Source: Aquarana catesbeiana
Lineage: Eukaryota > Chordata > Amphibia > Anura > Ranidae
Direction: 5' to 3'
DNA: 64,000 bases
Assembly: GCF_042186555.1 (NCBI RefSeq)
Contig: NC_133326.1
Coordinates: 100,813,452-100,877,451, forward strand
Shown: piece by piece, positions 34,401-42,640 of the stretch
How positions within the stretch are numbered: the first letter of the stretch is position 1
How the letters are laid out: each line of letters begins with the position of its first letter
Position numbers and translations under genes: made by a program
Notes under the pieces: generated by a model
The model's input: the letters and a program-made list of their open reading frames with translations, nothing else
The model's database searches: none
What the model was told of the DNA's origin: nothing

Positions 34401-35199
34401 AGTAAGAGTCCAATAATGGAGTGACAATTTCTGCAACTGTTTCATCTTGTATCCATCGCGGAGCCAATCTCCAGGTGCCTGGGTCATTCTTCCCACCCAC
34501 ACCGAGGCGTATCTCCAAGGGGGAATGATCTGATAGCCCCGTCGGTAGATAGGATGTCTCGGATAGCTTTGAGAGAACAGAAGCACTGCCAAACGCCAGG
34601 TCGATCCTTGAGCTCGATTTATGAGATGAGGACAAGTGTGAAAAGGCCTTGGCAGAAGCGTGCTTCCATCTCCAGAGTTCGGTGAGGGCGAAAGTGTCAG
34701 CCCAGTGCCTGAGATCCAAGTTCCCCTTACGCTGTGTGTTAGAGGAGTCAAGGACAGCGTCTAGAATGGAGTTAAAGTCCCCCCCAATTAATACATGAGC
34801 AGATTGGAAGGGTGCAAGTTTCTCATAGAGAGTGTATAGTATGGAGAAGTCTACTGGGGGGGGTAGATAGACATTTACCAATGCCCACAAAACTGTATGT
34901 ATTTCCAGCAATAAAATGATATACCTTCCTCCAGGGTCTGTAATGACCCTGACAACCTTACAGGGAAGAGACTTGTTAATGAGTATTGCTACCCCTCGGG
35001 CATAGGTGGAGTAGGTAGCGTGAAAAGCTTGTCGGACCCATGCCCTGCGCAAGGCTAGGACTTTACTGCCAGTCAAATGCGTTTCCTGAAGAAACAATAT
35101 ATGAGGTTTGTGTGTGTTGAGGTATTTAAACAATAAGGACCTTTTGAATTTGTTGTTAAGCCCCCGTACATTCCAAGAGAGCAGCGTAATTTCAGACAT
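31450..35199 (-). CDS. L1 ORF2 protein: endonuclease and reverse transcriptase, intact
   Basis: 1,249 residues without a stop, close to the size of other vertebrate L1 ORF2 proteins. Residues 1-235 are an APE-type endonuclease: SWNVRGLN (N10), LQETHL (E39), IGGDFN (D141, N143), SRIDLAFG (D200) and LSDHSPLEI (D224, H225) supply the expected catalytic residues. The reverse transcriptase spans about 455-760: PGPDGLPGDWY, SYRPISLLNYDLKILAKIL, IDQTGFMPGKS, ALDVEKAFDTVIW (D592), RGTRQGCPLSPFLF and LALYADDLVLFL (D694, D695). Near the end, CWKC...H...C (C1117, C1120, H1129, C1134) forms the putative zinc knuckle typical of this group. Its role is to nick target DNA and copy L1 RNA at the nick. The start ATG overlaps by one base the stop of a 70-codon upstream ORF (TAATG at 35201-35197). 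No inactivating lesion is seen. Confidence 0.96.
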   Translation of the reverse strand: MSEITLLSWNVRGLNNKFKRSLLFKYLNTHKPHILFLQETHLTGSKVLALRRAWVRQAFHATYSTYARGVAILINKSLPCKVVRVITDPGGRYIILLLEIHTVLWALVNVYLPPPVDFSILYTLYEKLAPFQSAHVLIGGDFNSILDAVLDSSNTQRKGNLDLRHWADTFALTELWRWKHASAKAFSHLSSSHKSSSRIDLAFGSASVLSKLSETSYLPTGLSDHSPLEIRLGVGGKNDPGTWRLAPRWIQDETVAEIVTPLLDSYWPANEDTASVETVWEAFKATTRGYYISAIKAARADYKFLTSQLEDRASEAADCFARSPSPEAYLLLAQARRELNLHYTTLTNNDVTLLAGRIFESGDKNGRLLANLVAEPRYQTVVSELHTPDGETIMGTKAILQEFGNYFRELYSQSLPVSSELMTEEIRSLSLPSLEREDVEALDAQISTLEIELAISSLPPAKTPGPDGLPGDWYRTYAKRLAPRLQALYTHCLENGSLPPTLYQAHIVLLPKPGKDPRLCASYRPISLLNYDLKILAKILTARLVKVLPSLINIDQTGFMPGKSTDINLRRVLTHLQLPPTSSQTRVLVALDVEKAFDTVIWDYMHIVLQAFGFGPTFCKWIAILYKSPTAQIKLGGMLSEQFQIQRGTRQGCPLSPFLFALVMEPLATAIRNSNAVVGIQVGSIVEKLALYADDLVLFLNDPGPSLREALNIFSRFTILSGLKVNWEKSQLLPIDPAAEQAADPSLPLSWASKIRYLGINITPKVTDFIALNLTPLLSNLKSKLRAWDNLPLSLIGRINLFKMKCLPIFLYIIRHTPVWIPKKFFTQLDAILSSFLWRSGSPRFNRSILRRPWTEGGLACPDLQKYFFAALLVHAHNWVISDDTNASVVLEAASLGSFESLRNALYRGPRAPATLTHSMTSVIKVWQLQVCKHKTEPNRWSPDTPLWLNPLLAEFHTIPDPSLWATRGIRILDHICKDGAILPFDTLKQNHDLPNCYFFRYLQLRHAFSSQFKTQPPLLFHSTLESLLRNDELVKPLSTIYKALLPSMHFGLETLQEKWRADFPELDTEDWEDMWEYPFLQLVAVKDRLIQFRILHRVYLTPQRLNKIYPGAYPSCWKCGGVEAGFCHMLWSCPKVHSFWVEVTQFITSLLTFPIPLTVPVCLLGLVGSLAHRTATKTLIGLLLFYARKAILLKWKKPDASSLTSWKALVNSTIPLYKATYLSRGCTAKFDKIWKLWLDSTSTNAAQE

Positions 35200-35411
35200 T
35201 AGTACACCTGTGAAAAAAATTTGTTAGCAGGAGTAATCAGATTAGTAAATAAAGGCAGTAAGACAGTTTCTGGCGGTCTAGTACACAGATAGATCCTGAA
35301 GTATGTATATAGAGAGAGCAGAAGAGCGGTGAGCATACTTAAACTGTAGGGAAAAAGATCAACCCTACACATAGCAAAAAACTCCCTGCCACGCAGCCTA
35401 TTCCCCAACAT
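35199..35411 (-). CDS. Small ORF in the L1 inter-ORF spacer, stop overlapping ORF2 start
   Basis: 70 codons ending in a TAA whose last base is the A of the ORF2 ATG (minus strand 35201-35197 reads TAATG). The predicted peptide has a hydrophobic middle (SLSMLTALLLSLYTYFRI) and no known domain. Stop-start overlaps of this form support translation of the second cistron by termination-reinitiation in some non-LTR elements (known for the silkworm SART1 element). Here the overlap is visible, but that it works this way is inference, and the small ORF may simply be chance. It is not in frame with ORF1. Confidence 0.35.
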   Translation of the reverse strand: MLGNRLRGREFFAMCRVDLFPYSLSMLTALLLSLYTYFRIYLCTRPPETVLLPLFTNLITPANKFFSQVY

Positions 35412-35809
35412 AACTTGGCTTGTAGCTTGATCCCAAAACTAAAACAATAAAGTTGGTGACTTAATGGTAATCAAGGGGCATAAAACTAAGCGAATCACGA
35501 CCCTGGATTGAAGTCACAGCGTTCTATCAGAGTCCATAGATTTGTTTAATTTGTGGCTTAAACTCGTAGGGTAGCCATTTCCGTGGGCATGCGTTCCTTC
35601 TCGATGAGAGGGGACGGGCGGTAATTCCTCCAGGTTGATGGAAAGCACCTGGTCTTCCGCTTCTTAGAGAGAAGCCGTGGGGGTCAAGTGTGAACCTCTT
35701 ATCGATGTATTCTTGGAGAGGCTCCGGTGCTTACAGGAAGTCTGGTAGGATAGAGTTGGCAAGGATGTGGGAAATCCGTGCATCAGATAACTTTTGTAGG
35801 GAAAGTGCT

Positions 35810-36727
35810 TCATTGCAATTTGATCAGCCAGTCATCAGCATCCGCTGGGTTGTCGAAGAACCGGATTGTTCCGTCATGCTGGACCCGCAGACGGCTAGGG
35901 TAGAGCATGCTGTACTTTATGTTCTTATCTCTGAGCCGCCTACGAACATCATTGAAGGTTTTTCTCTTCCGCTGCAAGTCAGCCGAAAAATCAGGGAAGA
36001 GGAGCACAGAGGCGTTTCCATATTTGAGTGCAGGGTGTTTGCGAGCTTCAGAGAGAATCCTGTCCCTGTCCCGATAGTTAAGGAAGCGGACCAGAAAAGG
36101 CCTGGGGGGGTTTCCAGGAATAACACGGCCCGTGGGCACCCGATGGGCCCTTTCTACCACGTAGGTGGGTGGGACATCTGTAAGGCCCAGGAGGTTTTTA
36201 AAAAACTCTTCCGCAAATTCAGCCGGGCGATCCCCTTCCTCTTTCTCGGGTAGCCCCAGGACTCTGATGTTGTTGCGCCTGAGGCGGTTTTCAGCGTCAT
36301 CAGACTTTGCGACAAGGGACTGTACTGTGCGCTGCAGTTCGGCAATGGAGGTGGCATGGGTGGCTGTAAGATCTTCGGTGGCTGTTATTCTAGACTCAGT
36401 TTCGGACATTCTCCCCCTTATTTTGTCGAGGTCATTTCTTATAAGGTTGCACTCCTCCGCAAGATGGTCGATGCGCACCAGCAGTGAGGTCCTGCTCCAT
36501 TCGATCGCAGCAAGGATCATGGCTGTACTATCAGGAGGCAGTGGGGCTGATATTTCCGCCTCCGGGGCCCCCCCAGGATCCATCTCCATTTCGGCCAATA
36601 AAACCCGGAGTCGTCCGATCAGTGTGGGATCCTGCAACGGAGAAGGGGGCGGTGGTAGCCGGAGCGGTGAATTGGCTGCCGCGGTCTTGGAATTCTTTTT
36701 CCCCTTTTTGGAGGAGGAGGAGGACAT
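35810..36727 (-). CDS. L1 ORF1 protein: RNA-binding chaperone, intact
   Basis: 305 residues. A serine/lysine- and proline-rich N-terminus (1-50) is followed by a long charged helical segment with heptad character (about 82-148, containing EECNLIRNDLDKIRGRMSET) that would form the trimeric coiled coil. Next comes an RRM-like domain starting RRNNIRVLGLPEKEEG (151-166) and including ERAHRVPTG and RPFLVRFLNYRDRDRIL (about 209-225). The basic C-terminal domain (about 236-305) contains LQRKRKTFNDVRRRLRDKNI. This order is that of L1 ORF1p (Transposase_22 type), which coats L1 RNA and acts as a nucleic-acid chaperone in the ribonucleoprotein. The start ATG at 36727 is the first long-ORF methionine. 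No lesions are seen. Confidence 0.94.
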   Translation of the reverse strand: MSSSSSKKGKKNSKTAAANSPLRLPPPPSPLQDPTLIGRLRVLLAEMEMDPGGAPEAEISAPLPPDSTAMILAAIEWSRTSLLVRIDHLAEECNLIRNDLDKIRGRMSETESRITATEDLTATHATSIAELQRTVQSLVAKSDDAENRLRRNNIRVLGLPEKEEGDRPAEFAEEFFKNLLGLTDVPPTYVVERAHRVPTGRVIPGNPPRPFLVRFLNYRDRDRILSEARKHPALKYGNASVLLFPDFSADLQRKRKTFNDVRRRLRDKNIKYSMLYPSRLRVQHDGTIRFFDNPADADDWLIKLQ

Positions 36728-37553
36728 CTGGTCAGTCTCAAGGGGGGGGGGGAGCCTTATAGCAGGCGATCGACTTCCAGGTCAGCGTTCAGGGGGCTGT
36801 AATCTAGATCTGCAGCAGGCTATGAACACCAGGAGGTCGCAGCACAAATAGGCAGGTCTTGGTCGCCAGCAGCCCTCCACCTCTCAGCAATCCCTCTAGG
36901 TAGGGGGGGTAGATGGCTGGGTATATCAGGTAGGGAAGGCCCAGAGCTCAGGGACAGAGGCAGAGGAAGGATGATGCAACAGGGCCCCAAAACAACTCAC
37001 ACCGGCAGTTTACACAGGGCAGCTGGGCACAATGGGTAGGATGGTGAATGGTAAGGCTGGTGAGGCAGATGAGCAGTGTCCGCACTCCGGAGCCCGGGAC
37101 CGGCCGCCCGCGCCGCACCTCCGCGGGCCGCGGCGTAGGAAAGAGCGGTGTCTGGTAGGCTTCGCTAGGCCGCACTAGGCCGCGACCGCAAAAGACAGTC
37201 CCAGCGGCCCGGCCGGCCACCAGGCCACCTCAGGCAGATGGATGGGCCGGCAGGATGGCGAGGGGAGAGACCCTTACCTCGCGATGAGGCCGAAAACAGC
37301 TCCCTCCAGCAGTGCACAGGCCCGGAAGATGGCGGCGGCCGCGGACGCACAGGATCAATGGCCCCTCGGATGGCAGCGGACGGATCCTCCACAATACAGG
37401 CCCAGAACTTGGCACAATGTAGAGAGGGACAGGTAGGTAGGTGGACTGGCTGTTTTTATGTTTGTTTATGCACGGATGGCTTAGGATGGAGAATAGGATT
37501 CCCGGAGCTCTTCACTAACACGTCCGCCGCCGTTCACATCCGGACACGCCCCC
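36728..37553 (-). promoter_or_regulatory. L1 5' UTR with CpG-rich putative internal promoter
   Basis: The 826 bp between the 5' duplication and ORF1 are strikingly GC- and CpG-rich, peaking at about 37080-37400 (GGACCGGCCGCCCGCGCCGC and GGCGGCGGCCGCGGACGC on the plus strand). The surrounding DNA is CpG-poor. L1 elements carry their RNA polymerase II promoter inside the 5' UTR, and this block is the natural candidate. No individual factor site is claimed. Retained CpGs also argue for recent insertion. Confidence 0.7.
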
Positions 37554-37568
37554 AGCTCTGGAATTTTT
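37554..37568. repeat. Target-site duplication of the full-length L1 (5' side)
   Basis: AGCTCTGGAATTTTT, identical to 31049-31063. Confidence 0.92.
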
Positions 37569-37660
37569 AATTGCCAAAGATCCACTAATCAACCCTAGAC
37601 AGGCTGCTTTCATTTTGGAAACAACCTATTTTTTTTGCCTTACTGTAAGAGAAGTCCATT
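37569..37660 (+). pseudogene. PLE reverse-transcriptase continuation right of the L1
   Basis: Joined to the sequence ending at 31048 plus one duplication, the frame goes on through LEFFLIAKDPLINPRQAAF to about FILETTYFF. This is the segment that follows the SLYTxIPH box in PLE reverse transcriptases. Homology fades near 37660, where LTR-element sequence begins. Confidence 0.7.
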
Positions 37661-38295
37661 TAACAAACGCGCATTGGCGCGCAGGCGTGGGCACACCAAT
37701 GTGTGCACAAGAAGAGACATGTATTGTCGCATGCGTGAGTGTGCACACACGTGTACATACTGGCGCCAGACAGCCTATTTAAACCAAGCAGTGACAGATA
37801 CACATTGCTGAGTGGTCTTTCAGCTTGTTCCTGTTGACCTATGCCCTGATCTGTTCCAGTTTACCTGCGTTTGACCCAGCTTCACCTGGACCCTCCTCTG
37901 GACTTCCGCCTGCTATGACCTTGGCCTGTGTTTGACTCTGCTCCTATCTCATGCTCCTGTACCTTGCTGCCTGATTGTGTACAGAATCCAGCTTGTATCC
38001 TGTCTCATCTCCAGTCTCGCGTTCCTGTACCTGCTCTGTCCGGCTGTTGACAACCCCCTGACTTATGTTCCGGCTACGCTTCTGCCTGCTGATCCAGCAA
38101 CACTGAGTTCCAGTTCCCAGTGCCTGTCCGGTGATCTATGGCCATCGTGTTCCTGTCAAGCCTCAGCTGGTGCCACCTGCTATACCGGCCCTCGTGCCAC
38201 TCTATGTCCTACACTCCCTGTTATCTCTATCAAGGGCGTTGGACAGGAGGTGCCAGAGAAGCCCTCTCTACAGCTCAATCTCCACCAGGTACGTG

Positions 38296-38830
38296 ACAGT
38301 ACCACTCAGCCGAATGTTGGAGATCAAGAGAGAGGCTTTGCCCCTGGAGAAGCTATGCCAGCAACTTGCCTCTTTTACCCAGGCAGTCAGCACCCTGCAA
38401 AAAAGCTACTTCCAGCTAGAGGGTCACATCCAATCCATGACCTCTACCTCAGTAACTTCTGCACCTGCTACAGCACCTGGCCACTCCACATCTGAACAGA
38501 CTTTACTCGCATTCACAGGAACTATGCCGCCCCCGGAACCCCAAGTTCCTGCACCAGAGTGATTTTCAGGCGATCGGCACAAGTTCCGGGCATTTAAAGC
38601 GGACGTAAACCCATCCATAAAACAGTTACCTTTCCGACATGTACCGGAAATGTAATACTCCCATTGGTTGTGCTCTCAACCAAACTGTCAAACCATCCAA
38701 TGGCTGGTGTCATAACGGATCACATGTGCAGCATCATGGCAGTTGTAGATTAAACAGAGGCCAAGATGGCAGCTTCCTTGGCTGAAAACGATAGGAGGGT
38801 TTACTTCCACTTTAAGAACGCTTGTGAACT
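38296..38830 (+). pseudogene. Gypsy-type gag, N-terminal part, broken
   Basis: The readable frame (within the ORF ending at 38562) has a glutamine-rich helical stretch around KLCQQLASFTQAVSTLQ, then a serine/threonine/proline-rich linker and PPPEPQVPAPE, typical of the N-terminal gag of vertebrate Ty3/gypsy (sushi-like) elements. A TGA at 38560-38562 occupies an expected arginine codon, compatible with CGA-to-TGA decay at a CpG. The frame continues to 38597 and is then interrupted by a MITE, resuming on its far side for a few codons. Capsid and nucleocapsid parts are missing. Confidence 0.7.
38598..38811. mobile_element. 214-bp TTAA MITE inserted in gag
   Basis: AGCGGACGTAAACCC begins and GGGTTTACTTCCACT ends the element as inverted repeats. 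TTAA lies on both sides (38594-38597 and 38812-38815). Taking out the element and one TTAA leaves the gag frame continuous across the site, which fixes both boundaries exactly. It resembles families F and D in its ends. Confidence 0.9.
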
Positions 38831-39803
38831 ATGTTCCTATGTTCCCTTTCCTTTTTCTCCCCTTCTTCTGGTCGTTCCCCCTCCCCCCTCCCCTCCTTTT
38901 TTTCCTTGTTGTTCCCCACCCTTTATCCAATAGGTGATATTATATTATTTATGCCTGATGCTATGATTGAATTATGAATGTTTTTTTGTTTCATACTTTT
39001 TTAGAATTATGATTGTATGGGGGATGTATGATGTGTGTATGTGCATGTATACATATATGCACATACATGCCTTTTCTATTGAGCATCTTTCTCATGCCTC
39101 ATTGTATTCAATCAATATATTATTTACAATTCATATTTATATGGTATTATTATTATTAATATTACTGTTACTATTTTTTCAGTTTATATTCCTTTTCCCA
39201 TTGCTACTGATACAATATTAGATGTTTACGGGTATATATATATTATTTTTAGTAATATTGTGCAAGTATATATAACATTTTTTACTGCTGCTTGTTTATT
39301 ATTGTTTTATTACCATTTTGATCTTTTAATGTTCATGTTTATGGTTTTATGTATATCATTCCATCCACCCAGTCCTCAGTATCACTGTTTTAAATATATT
39401 TACGTCCAAGTAAATTTAACATACTGGCCCCTCCACTTGCTGTGCCATATAATGTTAGTTTTCTATTCCAGTTGTATTGCTTCACAAATAAGCACAGCTG
39501 CCACAACACACGCAACGCGCATGCTCGGAAATGCGGCGCATCTTGGTGACTTCATCCCTTCCAGCTGCACAGCCACCTGCGCACCAAGCCTTGTTTAGGC
39601 CCCCACATACCGTATGGCCGTCTTTCCAACAAAACGGTGACCAGTGGGATTACAGTGCCTGCAGAGAGCGGATGAGGAGGATCTTGACCTGCTTACCCAC
39701 ACCAGTTCCTGGGACGGTTTAAACTACAGATGTGCTTTTTTAATCCTCCAAAAATGTGAGTTGCCATTTGTATGACCAAATAAAGTGCTTTTAACTCTTA
39801 CAC
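38831..39803. other. Unassigned AT-rich region, possibly 3' UTR of an older retroelement
   Basis: A pyrimidine-rich left edge (38840-38920) is followed by very AT-rich sequence (38940-39400) and then AATAAAGTGC at about 39778. It has the texture of a long 3' UTR; a link with the PLE further left is only a guess. No protein motif was found. Confidence 0.3.
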
Positions 39804-40224
39804 TAAGGGCCCTTTCACACTGGGGCGGGCGTCGGCGGTAAAGCGCCGCTATTGTAAGCGGCGCTTTACCATCGGTATGCGGCCGCTAGCGGGGCGGTTT
39901 TACCCCCCGCTAGCGGCCGAGAAATGGTTAAAAACCACCGCAAAGCGCCTCTGCAGAGGCGCTTTGCCGGCGGTATAGCCGCGATGTCCCATTGATTTCA
40001 ATGGGCAGGAGCGGTAGAGGAGCGGTATACACTCCGCTCCTTCACCGCTCCGAAGATGCTGCTGGCAGGACTTTTTTTACCGTCCTGCCAGCGCATCGCT
40101 CCAGTGTGAAAGCCCTCGGGGCTTTCACACTGGAATTAAGGCAGTGGCACTTTCGGGTCGGTTTGCAGGCGCTATTATTAGCGCAATAGCGCCTGCAAAC
40201 CGCCCCAGTGTGAAAGGGCTCTTA
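39804..40224. mobile_element. Complete MITE, family E (ACACTGGGGCGG ends)
   Basis: TAAGGGCCCTTTCACACTGG and CCAGTGTGAAAGGGCTCTTA are inverted termini about 24 bp long. Further inverted words inside (GGCGGTAAAGCGCC, GCGGCGCTTTACC) make the interior foldable. It is CpG-rich and non-coding. A fragment of the same family is at 6205-6480. A TAA/TTA 3-bp target (Harbinger-like) is possible but not certain. Confidence 0.75.
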
Positions 40225-40929
40225 GAGGCGCCTCTCCTCCATGTTTACTAACATTTTACAAGCAGTTACAGCAATATTTTTTTTAACTTTTGGGATAAAG
40301 GTTTTACATTAATAAATAAATGAAAGCTGTTGATTGTAAACACCCATCAGTGGTAAATGGTTTGTCTCAACCCCGTAACTGCTACATCTGCAAAACAGTT
40401 TGTACTACTGAAAAACAACATACTCAACAAACGTTAGCCTCTTACTTATTCATAGCTGCCAAACGGATGATTGCTAGAGCGTGGAAGAAACCCCCTGTCC
40501 CGTTTGCCATAGTGAAGAGCATTTTGATGGACCTCATGATACATGTAAAAATGTCTAGCATCCTTCATGATTGTGTGGTCACCTTGGTGGGCTTATGCTC
40601 TTCCCACCCTGCATCGGGACAGTTTGTGTCCTACTTGTAATTGCTATGAATTACTATGTAATTCCCCCAACCTGCAGGACTCCCACCCCTCCTCCTTATT
40701 CCACCTTCTTCTTCCACCCCCCCCCCCCCCCCTTTCCTTTCTCTTCTTTTTCTCAATTTTTTGTTTCCTTTCTTTTGATGCCGAGGCTGGACACTTGCCT
40801 GCCCTCCATCCCTCCCTATTTTTGTGTTACCCTAAGTCCCTCGACCTAGGGAACTTTTGTTGACTTGCGGTGATGCCCTCAGGTGAAAAAAAATGACATC
40901 GGGTGACTCTGCCCCTTAGTTATTTAAGA
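40225..40929. other. Family G fragment, then unassigned DNA
   Basis: About 40250-40440 matches the family G interior (TTTACAAGCAGTTACAGCAA, GGTAAATGGTTTGTCTCAA). The rest includes a C run near 40720 and a pyrimidine-rich stretch, with no gene. Confidence 0.45.
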
Positions 40930-41520
40930 AATGGCTGACAGCGGGAGCCTTCAACAAGACCGGAGGTTTTTTTTCTTTTTTCAGGTCCGGCGGTGCGGCG
41001 TGAGTGATGATGGATCTACACTGGGGAATATTTTTCTTTTTTTTTTTTTTTTTTAAAGGGACTTCTCAAAAACTCGTGTTGTGTCTTTACTCAATTTTAA
41101 CCCTTTTTTGGTGAATGGGTACCACATACTCATTCACATAAGGGGGGGGGGGGGCTGGGATCTGGGGGCCGTTTTTACCATTTTTAAAGGGGGCTTCCAG
41201 ATTCCGATAAGCCCCTTGCCCATAGATCCCCACAACCACCAACCAGATTCCGATAAGCCCCCTGCCCATGGACCCCCACAACCACCAGCCAGGGTTGTTG
41301 GGAAGAGGCCCTCGTCCCGATCAACATGGGGACAAGGTACTTTAGAGTGGGGAGGAGCAGAGCCCCCCTGCCCCAAGGCACCCCCTTCCATGTCCCCATG
41401 TTGAGGGCGTGTGGCCTGGTATGGTTCGGGGGGGGGGGGGAGCAATGCATGCTCTGGTAAGGGTCTGGTATGGATTTTGGGGGAGGACCCCACGCTGTTT
41501 TTTTTTAACTTTGGCATGGG
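40930..41520 (+). repeat. Interspersed repeat, family H (copy 1)
   Basis: Shared in order with 53230-53880: TTTTTTGGTGAATGGGTA, GGGGGCTTCCAGATTCCGAT, AAGCCCC..GCCC, GTTGGGAAGAGGCCCTCGT, ATCAACATGGGGACAAGGT, GTGTGGCCTGGTATGG and ATGGATTTTGGGGG. An internal 56-bp stretch (AGATTCCGATAAGCCCCxTG and the next bases) is duplicated at about 41200 and 41245. G runs at 41142 and 41428. It is non-coding. Confidence 0.7.
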
Positions 41521-42076
41521 GTTTAATAAATCAATAAATTAAATTAAACTTAATGAAATGAAACTTAATGAAATTAAATGAAACTAAACAAATTCTGCAA
41601 CTAATCAACGAATAAAAAATTTGTAACATAACAAATCTATCCGAGACTAAACAAATGTAATTTGTTCGTTCTGCAAATGTCTAACACAGACCACTGCGTG
41701 GCCGAGGAGTTTTGTAGTGTGGTGGGCACAGACTGATGGGGAACTGAAAGATTAGTTCTCCATCAGGTCTGCGGTGCATGTGATTGACAGTGTATGGCAG
41801 TAGGCAGAATCATAGCCGCTATCCAGCTCATAAGCGGTTTTCACATCACCTCAATATCATCCACTGTTCATCAAGAGGCAGTATTAGAGGGGCACTACGT
41901 AGACATGGATTTTCACATGAGTTACACATCAAAATGTGGACCAACTCACTACTTAGCCTAAATTTGACAGCTCACCACAAAGACGGGAAGCCCCCAAGGG
42001 AGCACATTCACCCAAGTTGAAGAATCCAGCATAAAAGGTAAAAGAAAGTGCCAAGTGAAAAATGTTTATTCAATCC
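41521..42076. other. Low-complexity AATTAAA tract and unassigned DNA
   Basis: About 41525-41660 is built from degenerate AATGAAATTAAA-like words. The remainder shows nothing recognisable. Confidence 0.4.
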
Positions 42077-42640
42077 TTAAAGCGGAGTTCCACCCACATT
42101 TTACACTTGTCACCATGCAGCACAAATGTGTACCCTTAAAACGAATTGGCATTTTTTTTTTTTTAAATTGGCATCACTTACTTTATTACAGCTTTTTTCA
42201 CTTCCTCCTTAGTGTCCGCGGCCCCGCACATCATTTCCGGCTTTGTAATGTCTCCTGGAAGATGTGTACCATCAATCCCAGGACGCAATAGGCAATAGGT
42301 TTCCATTGCAAAGGGGCGGCGGCGCTCCGATGCCACCGTTGCTATGGAAACCCGACCTACAAGCTATTATACTGCACGCGCTGCACTGTGCGAGAAATCG
42401 GCAGGTGCATGCTGGGTAGCCAGCATGCACGGAATCCGGGAAGTAATACACTGCGGCTTCAGATGCCCACACAGGAGATGGGCACGGCGTGCTGGGACTT
42501 CCTAAGGTAAGAAAAAAATGCTGCACATATACAAAACAGCCCTTAGTTTACACAATACGTTTAGTAGACAATACTAAACATGAGTATTATAGGGGTATTT
42601 TTATCTAAAAAGTAAAATTTCGTCCGGAACACCACTTTAA
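42077..42640 (+). mobile_element. TTAA MITE, family D (complete copy)
   Basis: TTAAAGCGGAGTTCCACCC and CGGAACACCACTTTAA are inverted ends bounded by TTAA. The interior has TTCCGGCTTTGTAATGTCTC and a stem around 42360-42420 (TGCATGCTGGGTAGCCAGCA). A partial copy is at 2243-2640. Confidence 0.75.

Larger units (their letters stand above)
31064..37553 (-). mobile_element. Full-length L1-group retrotransposon with both ORFs open
   Basis: This is a 6.49-kb minus-strand insertion bounded by the 15-bp duplication AGCTCTGGAATTTTT. In 5' to 3' order it has a GC- and CpG-rich 5' UTR (36728-37553), ORF1 (35810-36727), an unusually long 610-bp spacer, ORF2 (31450-35199), a short 3' UTR, AATAAA (31082-31087) and a poly(A) tail. 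Both ORFs are uninterrupted and carry all expected catalytic motifs, and the duplication is perfect, so the insertion is young. The architecture (ORF1 with RRM, APE endonuclease, YADD RT, carboxy zinc motif) is that of vertebrate L1, probably one of the amphibian/fish lineages. Activity is plausible but not shown. It split the PLE sequence at 31048/37569. Confidence 0.95.
37661..38830 (+). mobile_element. Fragment of a Ty3/gypsy-type LTR retrotransposon (5' LTR and start of gag)
   Basis: About 37690-38295 looks like an LTR: it is non-coding, contains TATTTAAACC at about 37778 (possible TATA region) and transcribed pyrimidine-rich sequence, and ends in a GTGACA just before the internal region. 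It is followed by the start of a gag-like frame. Everything beyond the first part of gag (protease, RT, integrase, 3' LTR) is absent. A TTAA MITE sits in gag at 38598-38811. The left LTR boundary and any target duplication could not be fixed. Confidence 0.65.

Noticed and set aside
36165..36851. 228-codon plus-strand ORF and other plus-strand ORFs over 32450-36850
   Set aside because: Antisense shadows of intact L1 ORF1 and ORF2, with no recognisable protein features of their own.
38831..39800. 3' UTR of the same Penelope element that is interrupted at 37660
   Set aside because: The texture is suggestive, but no sequence continuity, duplication or shared family copy in the window supports it.
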